Below, piece by piece: positions 1 to 12,200 of a stretch of DNA of 64,000 nt. A program made the position numbers and the translations under genes. Source of the DNA: Gamsiella multidivaricata. Its lineage: Eukaryota; Mortierellomycota; Mortierellomycetes; Mortierellales; Mortierellaceae. The stretch covers positions 310,001-374,000 of the forward strand of contig NW_026251733.1 in assembly GCF_025024155.1 (NCBI RefSeq). Direction: 5' to 3'. Numbering within the stretch: position 1 is the first letter of the stretch; every line of letters starts with the position of its first letter. Under the pieces are notes generated by a model, which did not search any database, had not been told where the DNA came from, and saw nothing but the letters and a program-made list of their open reading frames with translations.

Positions 1-847
1 TCGTCAATCTGATCTTCTGCCATAGTTCTACTGTTCAGACAGGCAGTGTGTTATAAGAAAGAAAAAAAAGGCCTACCGACAAAAATGCCGAAGCGGAGAT
101 AGAAACAATGATTAAAGTTTAACAAGAAACACAGGGTCCGGGGTACCACACTTGACGCGTAGAAACGATGGCGGTTCATCGCCATTAGGACGAGGCTTTA
201 CCCAGTAGGAATGACAAAAAAAAAAAAAAAAAAACGAATGAACGAATGAACGAACGAACGACCGAATGAATGAATTGAATGAGAGATGAAAACAGGATGG
301 AGAAGGGCGGTTGGTGGGGAAGCATATATAGCCTATAGAGCTCTTTTGATGTGGGAAAAATCGGAAAAATCGAGACGACGATACCCCACTGGAAATAGAC
401 CAACCTTCTTTAGACCTGAAGAGCTAGCGCGCTGCAACCTGGAAAAAAGAGCCCGCTTCTCTCGAAAGTCTACATTTTGATGGCACACCTTCACTGTTCA
501 TTGTTCCGACTTCTGTGTCCCTGAGAGGAGATACATCAGCTAGCGAAGTCCAAACGCTGTACAAGTGTTGTTGCTGCCCTCTTCCTATCCCGTCTATGCG
601 CACACCAGGGCTTACCTTATTTAAATTGCTGTTCCCAATCATTAGCTCCGTTAAACACTGTCGGATAATGGCGGCGGAGGGAACTCTTTGCACGAGCAAT
701 AAAACATGGAGGACGCATAGTGTAGTGCCCGAACAACCCTCCACAAATTCAACGCTCACCATCTTTCCAGCTCATCGCAATTTCCTATCTCAGCCCACTT
801 ACCCCTCTCGGCTTGGGGCAGGGTTTTGGTGTGTTGGTTATTTGTTG

Positions 848-879
<32 letters not shown>

Positions 880-1395
880 GGTGACTAAAGATAAAACTCG
901 GCCATCCAGCGCAGGATCTTCATGGCTCATGACAAAACCGATCTTCGATAAGTTTTTTATCGTGTTCGAGTCACCCTGTCTTGCCTTGTGCTCCACGCGA
1001 CCATACGTTACAACACACCGTGCGTGTTACACACATGTATTTAATAAATCTATGATCTATGTATTATGGCGGGTTTTATTATTGTGGGGTGTGGGGGAGC
1101 ACTTTCAAGTCTATTACAATCAAAAAAAATCAAAAAAACGATGCGGGCGATAACAGTGGTATAAAAAAAAAACTAGATGAAGAAAGTCCAAGGAGGACCA
1201 GGAGAATAAGAGTAAAAAAACAAGGCCTAGTGTGAAGCGTGTCAAGGTAACAGATGGACCATCAGACAGTAGCCCTCAGGAAGGGAAGGGCGAGTATATG
1301 TACATACACGACGATGGCGATGTCAAGGTGGTAGTGCCCGTGACGGAAGCGGTACTTGTAGTCCCTGGAATGTACAACCTACTCATGCCTTGGCT
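1..1395. other. Intergenic, no gene recognised
   Basis: No reading frame here looks like a real gene. The frames that stay open owe their length to low-complexity DNA. The visible content is a run of 19 A at 216-234, followed to about 286 by degenerate 4-bp GAAC/GAAT repeats, and a run of 29 T at 851-879. The right edge is the 3' flank of the minus-strand zinc-finger gene that ends at 1396. Confidence 0.6.
216..286. repeat. A-tract plus GAAY microsatellite
   Basis: Nineteen A are followed by about 50 bp of imperfect GAAC/GAAT tetranucleotide repeats. This is simple-sequence DNA in an intergenic region, with no sign of a mobile element. Confidence 0.85.
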
Positions 1396-1987
1396 TTATA
1401 CCGTCTGCGCCGGACGCTGCTGCTTCAATTGGAACTTGGCCATTGACCGTTGGTGTGCCTTGACTAGAAAGTCATAAAAAAGATAATTTTAAATATTGAG
1501 TCACTTACTTCCGCTTGATAATAGAAAGACAAGGGAAAAAAAAGAAAAAGGAGAAGATAAAAGAAAACATTGCTGCGTATACCTTGAGCAACCGACAAGG
1601 AGTCATTTAGACCAGACGCCGATAACGATGACGATGACATGGACGATATCAGCGGGTGTGGTGGCAATGCCGCAGACGTCGATGTCGGCAGTGACGTGTA
1701 GGTCGCATGGTGGAGCATCTGTGGGCTCGCCATCTTGGACTCATATGAGGCGTGATGATATGGCTGGGGGTGATGGAGATGCGAGCTGTCCTCGTTTGAT
1801 GGTGGTGAGGGCGAGTAGTGTAGGTCGGAATCGACATTATGCATGCTGTGCGAGAATTGAAGGCTCTTCAGATCTGTATCGGAGTGGTACCCCGGGTGGT
1901 GGAGCGAGTCCGCCGACTGCAGGGAAGAGTACGAGCTGGGTGTCAACGACTCTTGCGGCATTGCCTGGCTCATAGGACCGGGCTGGC

Positions 1988-2034
<47 letters not shown>

Positions 2035-3866
2035 TGCAGGCTAGATTGGTCAGCAGAGAAACCCGATGGCATGACTGGCATGAAGTGGGTCGAGATCGAG
2101 GATGGAAAGAAATGATCGTATTGTGCCATAGGAGACGCGCGCGGGGATTCGCCGTTTGGGTTCGAGCCTGGGAGGGCAGATTCGGAGCTGCTTTCGTCTG
2201 AGTACCTATGGATGTCACCGGGTGCAACGGACTTGAGATCCAGGCGGATTGTGTCGAACCGTGGCACCATGCTGTTCATGTGGTCGAGGTGATCTAGCGA
2301 GTACATTGAACCACTTCCGAACGAGTAGTTGGAATGACCCATCATATCGAATGAATCGTCGTCGTTGATCGAAGACGAGGTTCCCATGGCAGACGAGGAT
2401 CGGCCCGTCAGGGTTCCATTAGGAGACACTGGAGGAGAGTTGTCGCGACCGTGCTCGGACGCGTCCTGGCTCATTGACGTGGAGCTATGGCTGCTCGGGA
2501 GATGAAGCGAAGAGTGAGGCATAAACCCTGCAAGACCATTAGGGGTGTTCTGATCTGTAGACGAGGATGGGGCCTGAGGTGAATCCTGGGATTCTTGTTT
2601 GATGCTCATGTTGCTGCTGCCATTCTCCAACCCGCGGCTATCGTAGCGACGATGCGCGAGTGCCTTCTTGGAGTGGGTTCGAAGATGGGCCGAAAAGTTA
2701 TCCGATCGACTGAACGACTTGTTACATCCTGCAAATTCGCATTGGAATGGGCGCTCCTTTGTATGCACCAACATGTGTCTCTTCAGATGCTCGTAGCGCT
2801 TGAAGCTCCATTCGCAGCTTGGGAACTTGCATGGATGCTTGTTGTTAGACCCGCTTCCCGTAGAGGAAACAGAAGTTGTGGAGCAGATCGAGTTATTACG
2901 CTTCACTTTGGTGCTGTTTCCTCGGATAGCCCCAGTAGTGGAATGGACCTGACCAGCCCCAGAGTGTCCGTTGCCAATGGGGTTTCCAGACATGAAATTT
3001 TCCGGCATGGGAGAAGGACAGTTGGGTGAGTTGGCTGACGGCATGACCTGGCTCAACGCATGTTGCTGCATATGAAGCTGCTGTTGCTGCTGCTGTTGTT
3101 GAAGCATATGTTGCTGAGAGAATTGTGTTCGATAGTAGTGCATGGTCGCCGGGTCTAGATGCCCGGCATCCAGGTGATGGAGAACCGGAGGCGCAATCCC
3201 GAGGACGCCATTCATTGAGCCAGGCATCATTGAAGGCGAGGAGGAGAGCGAGGACCATGAGCCTTGTCGGTGCATATGCTTCTCTTCTGATGCCTTGCGT
3301 TTATGCTCTGCTTGATCTGCTGTCAAGATAGGGACAGAGTTCCTTCGGAATGGTTCATAGAGACTAGTGTTACGACCGTGCATGGCTATAAAGGGGGATG
3401 GGGCAGCAGAACTGGGTGCAACCAAATTTGGAAATGACGGAGAAGAAGGGGCCGACAGTGGACCGACAGATGGGTTGGGTGAGAAGATAGAGCTGGTACT
3501 GGTACTGTTGTTGTTGGTGCCGTTGCTGTTGAACCCGACCGAGGTTGGTATGGAGGCATACATGGTGTTCGTCGCACTCTGAAAATGCTGGAGAGAGTAG
3601 CCTGCAGACATGGAGAGAGGATGGGGCGCGGTCACGGAGCGAAGCATGGAGCTGCTCTTGCTGCCCTTCAAAAGGGTGGGCCTTTGCTTGGACCCGAGAG
3701 GTGTGGAGGACACTGGGATAGACATCGACATGGCCATGCTCATGGACATATCTTCTTGCTTAATATCTTCCATCGGAGATGTGGGGGGGAATGTCTGGTT
3801 AGAGTCGGCAACGTAGTTCTCGGTCCCTTGGGAGTTAGTCTGTGTCGAATCTGAAGGTGTGTCCAT
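1396..3866 (-). CDS. C2H2 zinc-finger transcription factor (two fingers, polyQ)
   Basis: This is a probable nuclear DNA-binding regulator of 783 residues. I read two exons, 3866-1583 and 1463-1396. The donor is GTATAC, the acceptor is TTTCTAG and the junction is phase 1. The longer open frame that ends at 1464 is read-through into the intron. Two adjacent C2H2 fingers lie at about residues 343-400, with the core [16 protein letters not shown], the linker TKERPF and then [14 protein letters not shown]. The rest is low-complexity Ser/Pro/Met/His sequence with two polyglutamine tracts (plus-strand CTG runs near 3070-3110 and 1990-2037). A close paralogue lies at 26218-29322; besides the fingers they share RRNSVP, NPNGESP and a basic C-terminal tail. 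The target genes and the family name are not identifiable from sequence. The start is the first ATG of a long open frame; a short upstream exon cannot be excluded. Confidence 0.85.
1988..2037 (-). repeat. CAG/CAA trinucleotide repeat encoding polyglutamine
   Basis: A nearly pure CTG run on the plus strand encodes about 15 consecutive glutamines in the C-terminal half of the zinc-finger protein. Tracts of this kind usually vary in length between strains. Confidence 0.9.
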
Positions 3867-4044
3867 TAGGGGATTGCAGTCGATAAGGGCTTTAGAAGAT
3901 AAGTAACAGAAAAGGAAAATGCAGATACGTCAGGAAAAAGAAAGGAAAAAGAGATGGAGAGGCTTCTTCAGATGCGTATGTCAGCAATGTATTATTACTA
4001 CTTACTGTTGCTCTCAGCCATTAGCGCGTACTTCTGTGCGTCTT

Positions 4045-4067
4045 GGGGGGGGGGGGGGGGGGGGGGG
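4045..4067. repeat. G homopolymer, 23 nt
   Basis: Twenty-three consecutive G lie about 180 bp upstream of the minus-strand zinc-finger start. The run could form G-quadruplex structure, or its length could be an assembly uncertainty. Confidence 0.9.
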
Positions 4068-7000
4068 CCGTTGTTTGAGGTAGTGCTTAGGTGTTGGCGA
4101 AGTCGGGCTACCATTTCGAAAATAGGGTCATGCAAAGAGCATTGAGTTTAGTGCATATAGACAAGCATTTTAACATTCGGAATGAGATGTGGTTGCTATC
4201 ATAGCGACTGGGATAAGGCAAGGCAAAAAAAAAAACAAAAATGTATGGTGATGTCCGCAACCGGACTCCGGTTACCGCCTCTGCCTCAATTCTCCATGCA
4301 TTGTATAGGGGATAGGGATATTTGGAGATTGGGTAGCAGGGTTTGTGAGATAGGAGTGAGGGACGACAATTGAGGGCTATGGTGACCCTGCGGGAAGAGT
4401 GCTTTGGGCAGCACATGAGCAGGGAGTGCATTTAGATATCGTAGCTTCTGCGGGAGGCAAAGAGGTGGCCCTTCCATCCCAATGCAAGGGTTCAAGAACG
4501 CACTTGGGTCACAATCGAAGTATGTCGTACCAAAACCACGTAAAAATTTCAGGAGGATATTTCCGATCGAGTAGGGTAGACCGTGACTGGAAGAGCTTTT
4601 GGCAGGAAAGAGAGAGTGAGCGCTTCAGCGTATTGCAGGGTGTTATGGATGAATGGGCAAGTGAGGTGAGGTAGAGTTAAACGAATGGAAGAAGAGGTAA
4701 AGGTTAAGAGAAGAAAGAGGGATAATATACATCTGGAATGGCCAGACAGGGACAAGGAGTGCGACAGGTGGGATTGGCCGTGTTATGAGCACCAGTTGTT
4801 GATAATGCTCTGTTACATTGGTCCTTACATAGAGAGCACGTAGAAGAGTCCTGAAAGACGGTAATGGGGACCTGGATTTGTAAGAGCAATGGTTTGTTTT
4901 AACAGGCCAACGGGGCGGTAAAGAAGGTAAAAGAATGAGGAAGAGAGGGAGATAAAAAGAGAGAAGGAGAGGACCAGGCAGGTAATGCGGGAATGAGATG
5001 TAAAGAGAGAAAGAGGGGGGGGGGGGCCGAAGAAAGGAAAAAAAAGTGAGAGGTGAGAGGTGGGAAGGATGGACACATGCGTACTGAATGGTGTTCAAAA
5101 CCACCAAAGATGTAGAGATGTAGAGATGTAGCTTCTGGAGGGACAAAAAGGACGATGGTAGCATTCAATCCAGACAGGTAACCACTGCAGACTGCAGATA
5201 CTGTAGTCTAGCGCCACTGCTTGCCGTTCTATTTATTGCGCGTACAAATGTGCTTTCTATCTGCAAAAATAAAAGAAAAAAGGGGGGATGGAGTTGGTGT
5301 TAGAGACCGAAGTGCTGAACTGAGGCCTTCGCTTCTCTTTCCCATTGACCCCCCTTCTCTTTTGTATTGTCTTTAAGTGAATGAATTAATACCCCTCTCT
5401 CCCCAATTCTAGTCCATCCTATTCTAAAAAATCAAGATACTTCGAGGCTAGATTCCGCATGCGTGCTTTCTTCTTTCTCTCTCTCTCCCCCTTCCCTCCT
5501 CCATATCCTCTTTCTGGCTCCCTCTTTCTGCCTGCAAAGAAAACATAACAACTGGCTGTCTCGATTTCGAAGCAAATTGAAGTGCAATAAAGAGCAGAGA
5601 ACAGAGCGGCTACAACAGCGACAAGTGATGGCGGCTGCCTTGCTTTTGCTGCGGGAATGCGCTTTGCTTTTGACATTACAGCTATTGTTGGTCTTGGCCC
5701 ACGCTGAGTCCAGTGGTTGAGGGTAATGAGCATTTGAAAGACATATTTGCGATTGACCAAAGGCACTATCTTCTATTTGGATAGACAGACAAAACTTGCA
5801 TAGAAGCATGCGTCTACGACGGAGGAGAAAAATTGGTCAAAGCAAAAAAAAAAGAAGAAAAGAAGGGGCATTATTTTAAGCAGACAGGCCGGTTATTGCT
5901 TAAAGTCCTCTTCACATATTTGTGTGCTGCATTTGTGCCTTTGTGCCTTTTTCTGCTCGTGCATCTCGTTAACCCTGTTAACCCTGGGGACGTGCATGTG
6001 TTGTGTGTCTTCTCTTAGAGACAAAAGGTCTTCAACCATCATGCATATTGCTAGGGATAGGCTGTTGACGTGATGCCATGGAGGAAGTGTATCCTTGTCC
6101 TTTCTTTGTGGACATCCTGTACTACTTTGCCACCTCTCAGGGAGTCCAAGACTGTTTGTCGTCGTGAAAAATCGTCGGGGCTACTATTCGGGACTACGAG
6201 ACGCGTTCCTTATCCAATCAAACACCACAGATCTCGTACTCCATTCACGCAAATATTCATGGCGTCGTACGCAGTGTTGTAGCACCTTGTCCTGCAGTCG
6301 TGCGCTTTTTTTACGGGCATGGACGAACCAAACGGGGTTCCAAGAAAAGGAAATGTACGATGACCGACAAGTCCTCATTGATACTGCGCCTCGTTCTATA
6401 AGCTCCTTATTAATACAACGTAACGTTGCTTGATCATTTTTTGTGGTGTATCGCCAACTACACTGGTGGGCAATTGGACGAGGCCGCAGAACAAGATGCA
6501 TACTAGACTACCTGCTTGAGCCTTACGGTAGAAAGCAGAAAGAAAGAAAGTCATCGATAGGAGGTTGATATGCCCATCTTTTTTCCAGCTGTGAGAAAGG
6601 ACCTTGACGCGTTGGATACAGTCCCCTGCCAGGTCCATAGTAGTTGGATCATGAACCTTCGATGCTATCATCATAGCACTAAAGGATGCAACGTGGATCT
6701 ATGGTAAATAGGCTAACGCATTTTTTTTTTTTTTTGCATGCATTGGGACGGTTGCTTAGTTGATGGGATGAGGCATAAAAATAAACTTGCTTTTGAAGGT
6801 AAGCTTCAGAAAGCAAAAAAAAAAAAAAAAAAAAGCAAGGGGGAAGGTTTGGGAGCAAGCAAAAGGGTCGGGAGCACGGTGAAAAGCGGGGGGACGGGTG
6901 ATTGCTGCACATGTAGGGAGCTATGAGACTCATGGATATGTACGAGTGAACGCGCTAGAGCACCATTCATGTGCAGGAAGCGCATATCGCCGCAGCTTTC

Positions 7001-8901
7001 AGTATCTGCGCTCCTTTTCATCCTTTATCGAACCACAGTGCAGCCTAAATCAGAGCAGGAAGTGCTAGGTCTGATCCTATATTGATGTATAGCTTCAAGA
7101 ACAGCCACTTCCGTCCATGGTCAGTTTGGCGGACATGAGTCGCTTGCCGCAATCATTTTTTACTAGCTGGTCTATGATGTGGCATCTAAGAACCCGCCAA
7201 TCTAGCCAATCGGCTAGTTTTCTGCTCTTAGCGATGAACACGCCTGGTGTATCTTCCCTCCAACTTATGTTTATACTCACTATTTTTTGATGGAAAGGCA
7301 TTGGGAAAACAAACAACAAAAGCGCATGATTTGCAGCATTGTTACGGCGCACCAAGGGAGGTGTCCGGGCTAGCGGAAATAGGAGCAAGGTCATCCCCAT
7401 TGATACTGAGCTCCATCTTCAGGCGCATCTTACATTTGCTTGTGGACAAAAAAGGAGAAACATGACTCTTATTGGCCAAAGGCTTTCCAGTGGGTTGAGA
7501 GCAGCAAGCAGGCGGTGGTGAAGCGTGTTTTTTCTTTATTCCTATTCTCCGCTTCGAAAAACATGGCGTGAGCAAAGGTTGGGGACCTGATGCTATTCTT
7601 GGGACAAACAACAACGTCGAAAAGCATGGCGCCAGATGGGTTTGATAAGTGAGAGTATGCGCGACGGTGCGAACTTCCATCCTTATTGCCATGGTAGCAC
7701 CTACAGCTGCATGCAGAGACAACGACAGAAAATGTGTGCTCAAAGGAGGACCATGCGCGCCTAGTACTTTTCTTCGTTCTGTTGCAGGCACTATCACAGG
7801 AAGGATTCTCGACTAATGAAAAATTCAAAGGCAGAAAGTGACAAAAGCTTTCTTCTTCCTCTCTCTCCCCAGTTATGCTCATTTTTTATCTATCATTGCA
7901 GTGAAATTCACAGATCGAGTAAGCGTAGCTAAACTTTGGTTTGGAGGCGGAACGGTCGCCCAGCAAGCACCTGTGAGCTCGTTGCTGAAAGATAAAAAAA
8001 GAAAGGGAGGAAGCCTACAAAAATACAGATGCACGGTCGCCTGTTTTAGAACACCCCCAGTACGTCGAACAATCTGGATCAAAGGTCTAGTTGTCTGTCG
8101 CTTGCGGCGGAGTCCAACATAGTCTATGCAGGCAAATGCCGCGACTGGACTATAGTCGATTAGAATTCAGGATAAATTAAAGAGGGACTGGGCGCCGAGA
8201 TTTCTCTCTTCTTGGGTCATTCTGCTCACTGTTTTGATAGACTATTGTAGAGTGCATGCATGCGTATATATCTTGTTTATACGTATAGTGCATGCCGTGT
8301 ATTTGTTTTAGCGCAGGCTACTAAAGTGAGTTTGATTGGAAAGGTACCTCACGGCAGTAGTCTGGTCTTCGCAAGGAGTTCCGGGCCCTGCGTCGCGTTT
8401 AGTTTACACTTTTCGACCGCAATGAATGGAAACCCTGTCTGGCATCCCATAGCATAGTGTTTAGATTACTTTGTCCGCACAACGGCCGATTTTAAAAGCT
8501 TAAGACAGGGAAGGAAAATAGACGGAGACGACCATGCTGTATGCAATAAGCAGGCAGCAGCAACATCAAATGTGGTACCTCCACGCAGTACGACTCTTAG
8601 TGAGAGCGGAGTTGATATAGAGCCATGGCCCTCTCTTACGTTGCATGGTAACTTGCACATGTAGGTTCTCCTTCCCCCCGCTTCCTCTGCTTCGTCCGTT
8701 CTCCTTGTACTCTTCCTTGAACTCATCTCCATCACCATCATCATCCCATCGTCTCATCTGTGCATTTCAACTTACTTGCCGGTGTCGCCTGTATATTGTA
8801 ATAATCCCCTGCATCCCATCTCACACTTTGCCAACTTTGCTCACACTCCTTCCCAACACCAATTCCTTGGTCCCATCCTGTCTTCCCCTCTCGAACCCTC
8901 C

Positions 8902-9009
8902 CCTCATCGCTCCTCAACGATCCCATCACTCCTCAACGACCTCATCACTCCTCAACGATCTCATCACTCCTGAGAGGCCTCATTATTTCTCAACAGCCTC
9001 ATCACCTCT
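8902..9009. repeat. Degenerate 18-20 bp tandem repeat in a 5' leader
   Basis: About six imperfect copies of a unit close to CTCATCACTCCTCAACGAT run in tandem. The first four are nearly identical and the last two have diverged. They end some 270 bp upstream of the start codon at 9276, in a C/T-rich stretch that is likely promoter or untranslated leader. Confidence 0.8.
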
Positions 9010-9275
9010 ACACCTGATCACCCAGGTCGTTTGATCTCGATCTGATTCGCCCCTGAGCCGTTACATTTTTTCCTGCCCCTGCCTGTCACACCTCGCGATC
9101 TGTAGATCTATAAGCCTCGACGCGTGAATGTATTAATTCCCTCGACATATTCAGGAACGAGACGGAGTAACGCGCGAAGGGCGCCGACGCGGAAGAGACA
9201 TCCACACCCTCGTCAGCAAATTCTTTCCATCCCTACACCGCTCCCGCTCCCGCTCCCTCCAGTCTTACCAACATC

Positions 9276-12200
9276 ATGGCCATGTCTTCTGGCCAGTCCT
9301 ATCCTCCTTTCCAAGGCAGTATGGGCTTTTGCGGTGGACCCCCACCACGATTCAACGGTACTTGGCCACCTTCACCACCACTCAACGGTACTTGGCCACC
9401 TTCACCACCACTCAACGGTACTTGGCCAGCTCCAGACGGCAACAACGATAATGGCTGGCAGCGCTATCCGCAAGGCCATGGCCTTTTCTCGGCTCATTTC
9501 CTAATGCCTGATACCAGCTATGTGGTTGCGACCTGCTATCTATCGTTTCTATGCGTCGTTGCAATTGTCATGTGTATGAAGTCGTGCACACGACTCCGTA
9601 CCTTTGCCTGCATCACTACATACCTCGGACTCACCATCGCAATCGTTGGTCTTCTACAAGCGAAGTATCTTGTAAGTCCTAATTGGTTTTGGGCATGGAA
9701 TTTTCTGGGCGAAGGCTTGGCCGTCGTTGCCCTCGCCTTCACGATTGTCAGCGTCGGCACCGGATTCTATCCGATGACAGGAAGCCGAAACGTCTACTGG
9801 CGTATGTGCATGGTCGTGATTACTATTTACGCTACGGTGTGCATAGTAAATCTCGCGTACTACGTTCAACAAAAATTGGTCCTCCATCCGATCACCGGCG
9901 AACAGATTCAGGCTCTGAGGCAAGACATCGTTAAGGCCGGTCTCTTTACGGAACAGGAACTCCAAATCCAGCGTTGTTTTGAGCAGCGAAGTGGCACCGT
10001 ACCCAGTGGCGATACTGCCCAGACTGGCGTAGCCGATTGGAGACAGCTTGCCTGGGCTGAACGAGAGATGTTTATGCGACCAGTCTTGGGCTTTTATTTA
10101 GGACACCAGCTACTTATGTTGGGAACCTGTATGTGGGTCTCTATTTACCTCTTTATTCCCCTGATTCTACACCATCGCCATGGTCCTGTGGGTCGTCCAG
10201 TTGATAGCGACATGATGGCTGTTGGTGTCTGGTATTTGTCCAGTCTGATGACACTCGCCTTTGTAAGTGCCTTGGGCTTTGAGTATGTCCGATGTACTAT
10301 CTTTGGGAAACTTTATTACTTACAAACCTTGCTTTCATCCCGCATGCATCTAGGCCTATGCCGTGCTCAACATTTTCTACTTCTTCAACCACGAGTTCTT
10401 ATACACGCAACAAGGACAGGTTCTAGATCTATGCCTACGTATCACTATCGGGCCCATTTTCTTCCTTCCAGCACCAGCGTTCCTTCTGCGGTTTTATAGA
10501 GAACACTTCCGAAAGTTTAAGGGCGGCAGCAGCAATGGACGCAATGCCAGTGGAGGTCGAAATTGGGGCTCAGGAAACAACCATTTTAACGGCTCATTTA
10601 CCAATTCGGAGCACCACCATACCACTATGTCTCCGGACACCACGCGAATAGGAAGCAGGATAGGCGGGAGCGACAGCATCCCTCGAGGTTCGTTTGACAT
10701 CAGTTCCGACAGGTACCAGGAGCCGACAAGCCCAGGGGGTACATATGGCCGACTCAAGATGTTCCATGCAAGAGACAGAGGCCATTCGGTGGAAAGTAGC
10801 AGGGTCTTGAACAGGGATTTTGAGTGCGAGTCCTCCCATTCGCAGCATCCCTCTGAGGATCGAGCAGATTCTTTTCACCAATACTTTTCCAGTATGGATG
10901 GATCCAAACACCCTTTGCGCCAATCTGTAGCTCTGGATGACTTCGAGAGCCTCGAACAAAAGAACAGCAAACCATACGATCCACTACAGAGCAAGGAATG
11001 GCCGTATAATGTTGATACACCGCAACAACCCCAACCCGCATTGATCGAACAGCGTATACGGGGGATCAGAAACGAGACAGTAGCGGGCCTTGCAGATTTG
11101 GAGCTGCCCGTAAAGAGCCTTGCTAGACTCGCGACGCACGCCAACAATACTACGGGTGAGATGGCTGTAGCTCAAGGTAATATTCAGCTGACCTTTTGCG
11201 AAGGAAGGGATATTTACTTCTTTTTCAAAATGCCTTGAAGTAACACGTTCACAATGTGGTATTTAGTGGAGGATAACTCAAAGCCGAAGCGGAGAGACAT
11301 TTCGCCAAACGAAAAAATCGCCCTGGGGCGGATCACTGGGACAACCGGATGGGAAGTCGGTGGTTTTAATGCTCAAGCAACAAGCGTGTCATCTGCAGCG
11401 GAAGACAAGCCGACATCCGAACGACCAGTAACGAAGAACGAGACATCCACCCATGATACTCCAATCGCTGCCGACGACTCTCTTGAAGGGTTGACCGGTC
11501 TGCAGAGACAGTTGGCTGAGCACCGCTCAGCGCTTTTGCCTCAGGTCATCGCCTACAAGGCATATAAAGAGGATCTTGCATTTGTAGAGCCTTTCGATCA
11601 CACGTTCAAGCCCTCACCTTTCCCGCTCTATGAGCCGGAGCGTCCTCACCAGAGCATCAGCGACGTTCTGCCCTCCACCATCAATTCGAATCCCTGGTCG
11701 CAAGACGGGGCTGCTCCAGATGCCAGCAAGTTTGGTCGAGGTGGCCATGAACCAGAGTCCAAGTCTCCGATTCATGTAGTCGAACCAGGGCATTGGTCGA
11801 CAACGTCATCCAAAAACAGAGCAGAAGGCGATTTGGCCTACAACAGCAATGCCAGTAATGCCCACGCTGGTAGCAGCAGATCGCGCGACAAGTCTAAGGA
11901 GGGAATTATCGCAGCCTTCTCAAAAGCCATTGTTGGGGGTGGTCATGGTGGCAACATTGGTCATACCAAAGGCTCATCGACAAAGGAGGGAAATTCAATA
12001 TCTCACCCCCGATCAAGCCAAGATGCCAATGACCGTGGCTTCAAGATTATCAACAGTGGCCATATCGATAGACCGTTAGAGACAAGTCAGAACCCTACTC
12101 CTGCCACGGTCGAGGAACTGGCAGAGCTGTCGGTCAGGGTCCGCGAGGGCGAGGTTACTAGGACTTCAAGCCCTTATGATTACTCGGACCCATACGATGT

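Larger units (their letters stand above)
3867..9275. other. Long intergenic region, no gene recognised
   Basis: About 5.4 kb without a supportable gene. Short frames on both strands lack domain-like composition and plausible splice partners. Contents are 23 G at 4045-4067, a second G run near 5018, purine-rich DNA at 4900-5050, 20 A at 6815-6834, and pyrimidine-rich DNA at 8650-9250 that probably forms the promoter and 5' leader of the gene starting at 9276. It probably includes the divergent upstream regions of both flanking genes. Confidence 0.5.

Noticed and set aside
515..1153. 212-codon plus-strand frame
   Set aside because: It reads through the T29 run as polyphenylalanine and has no domain, codon bias or splice partner. 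It is open by chance.
1464..1582. C-terminal hydrophobic extension of the first zinc-finger protein
   Set aside because: It is intron read-through. A GTATAC donor and a TTTCTAG acceptor join to a tail homologous to the paralogue's.
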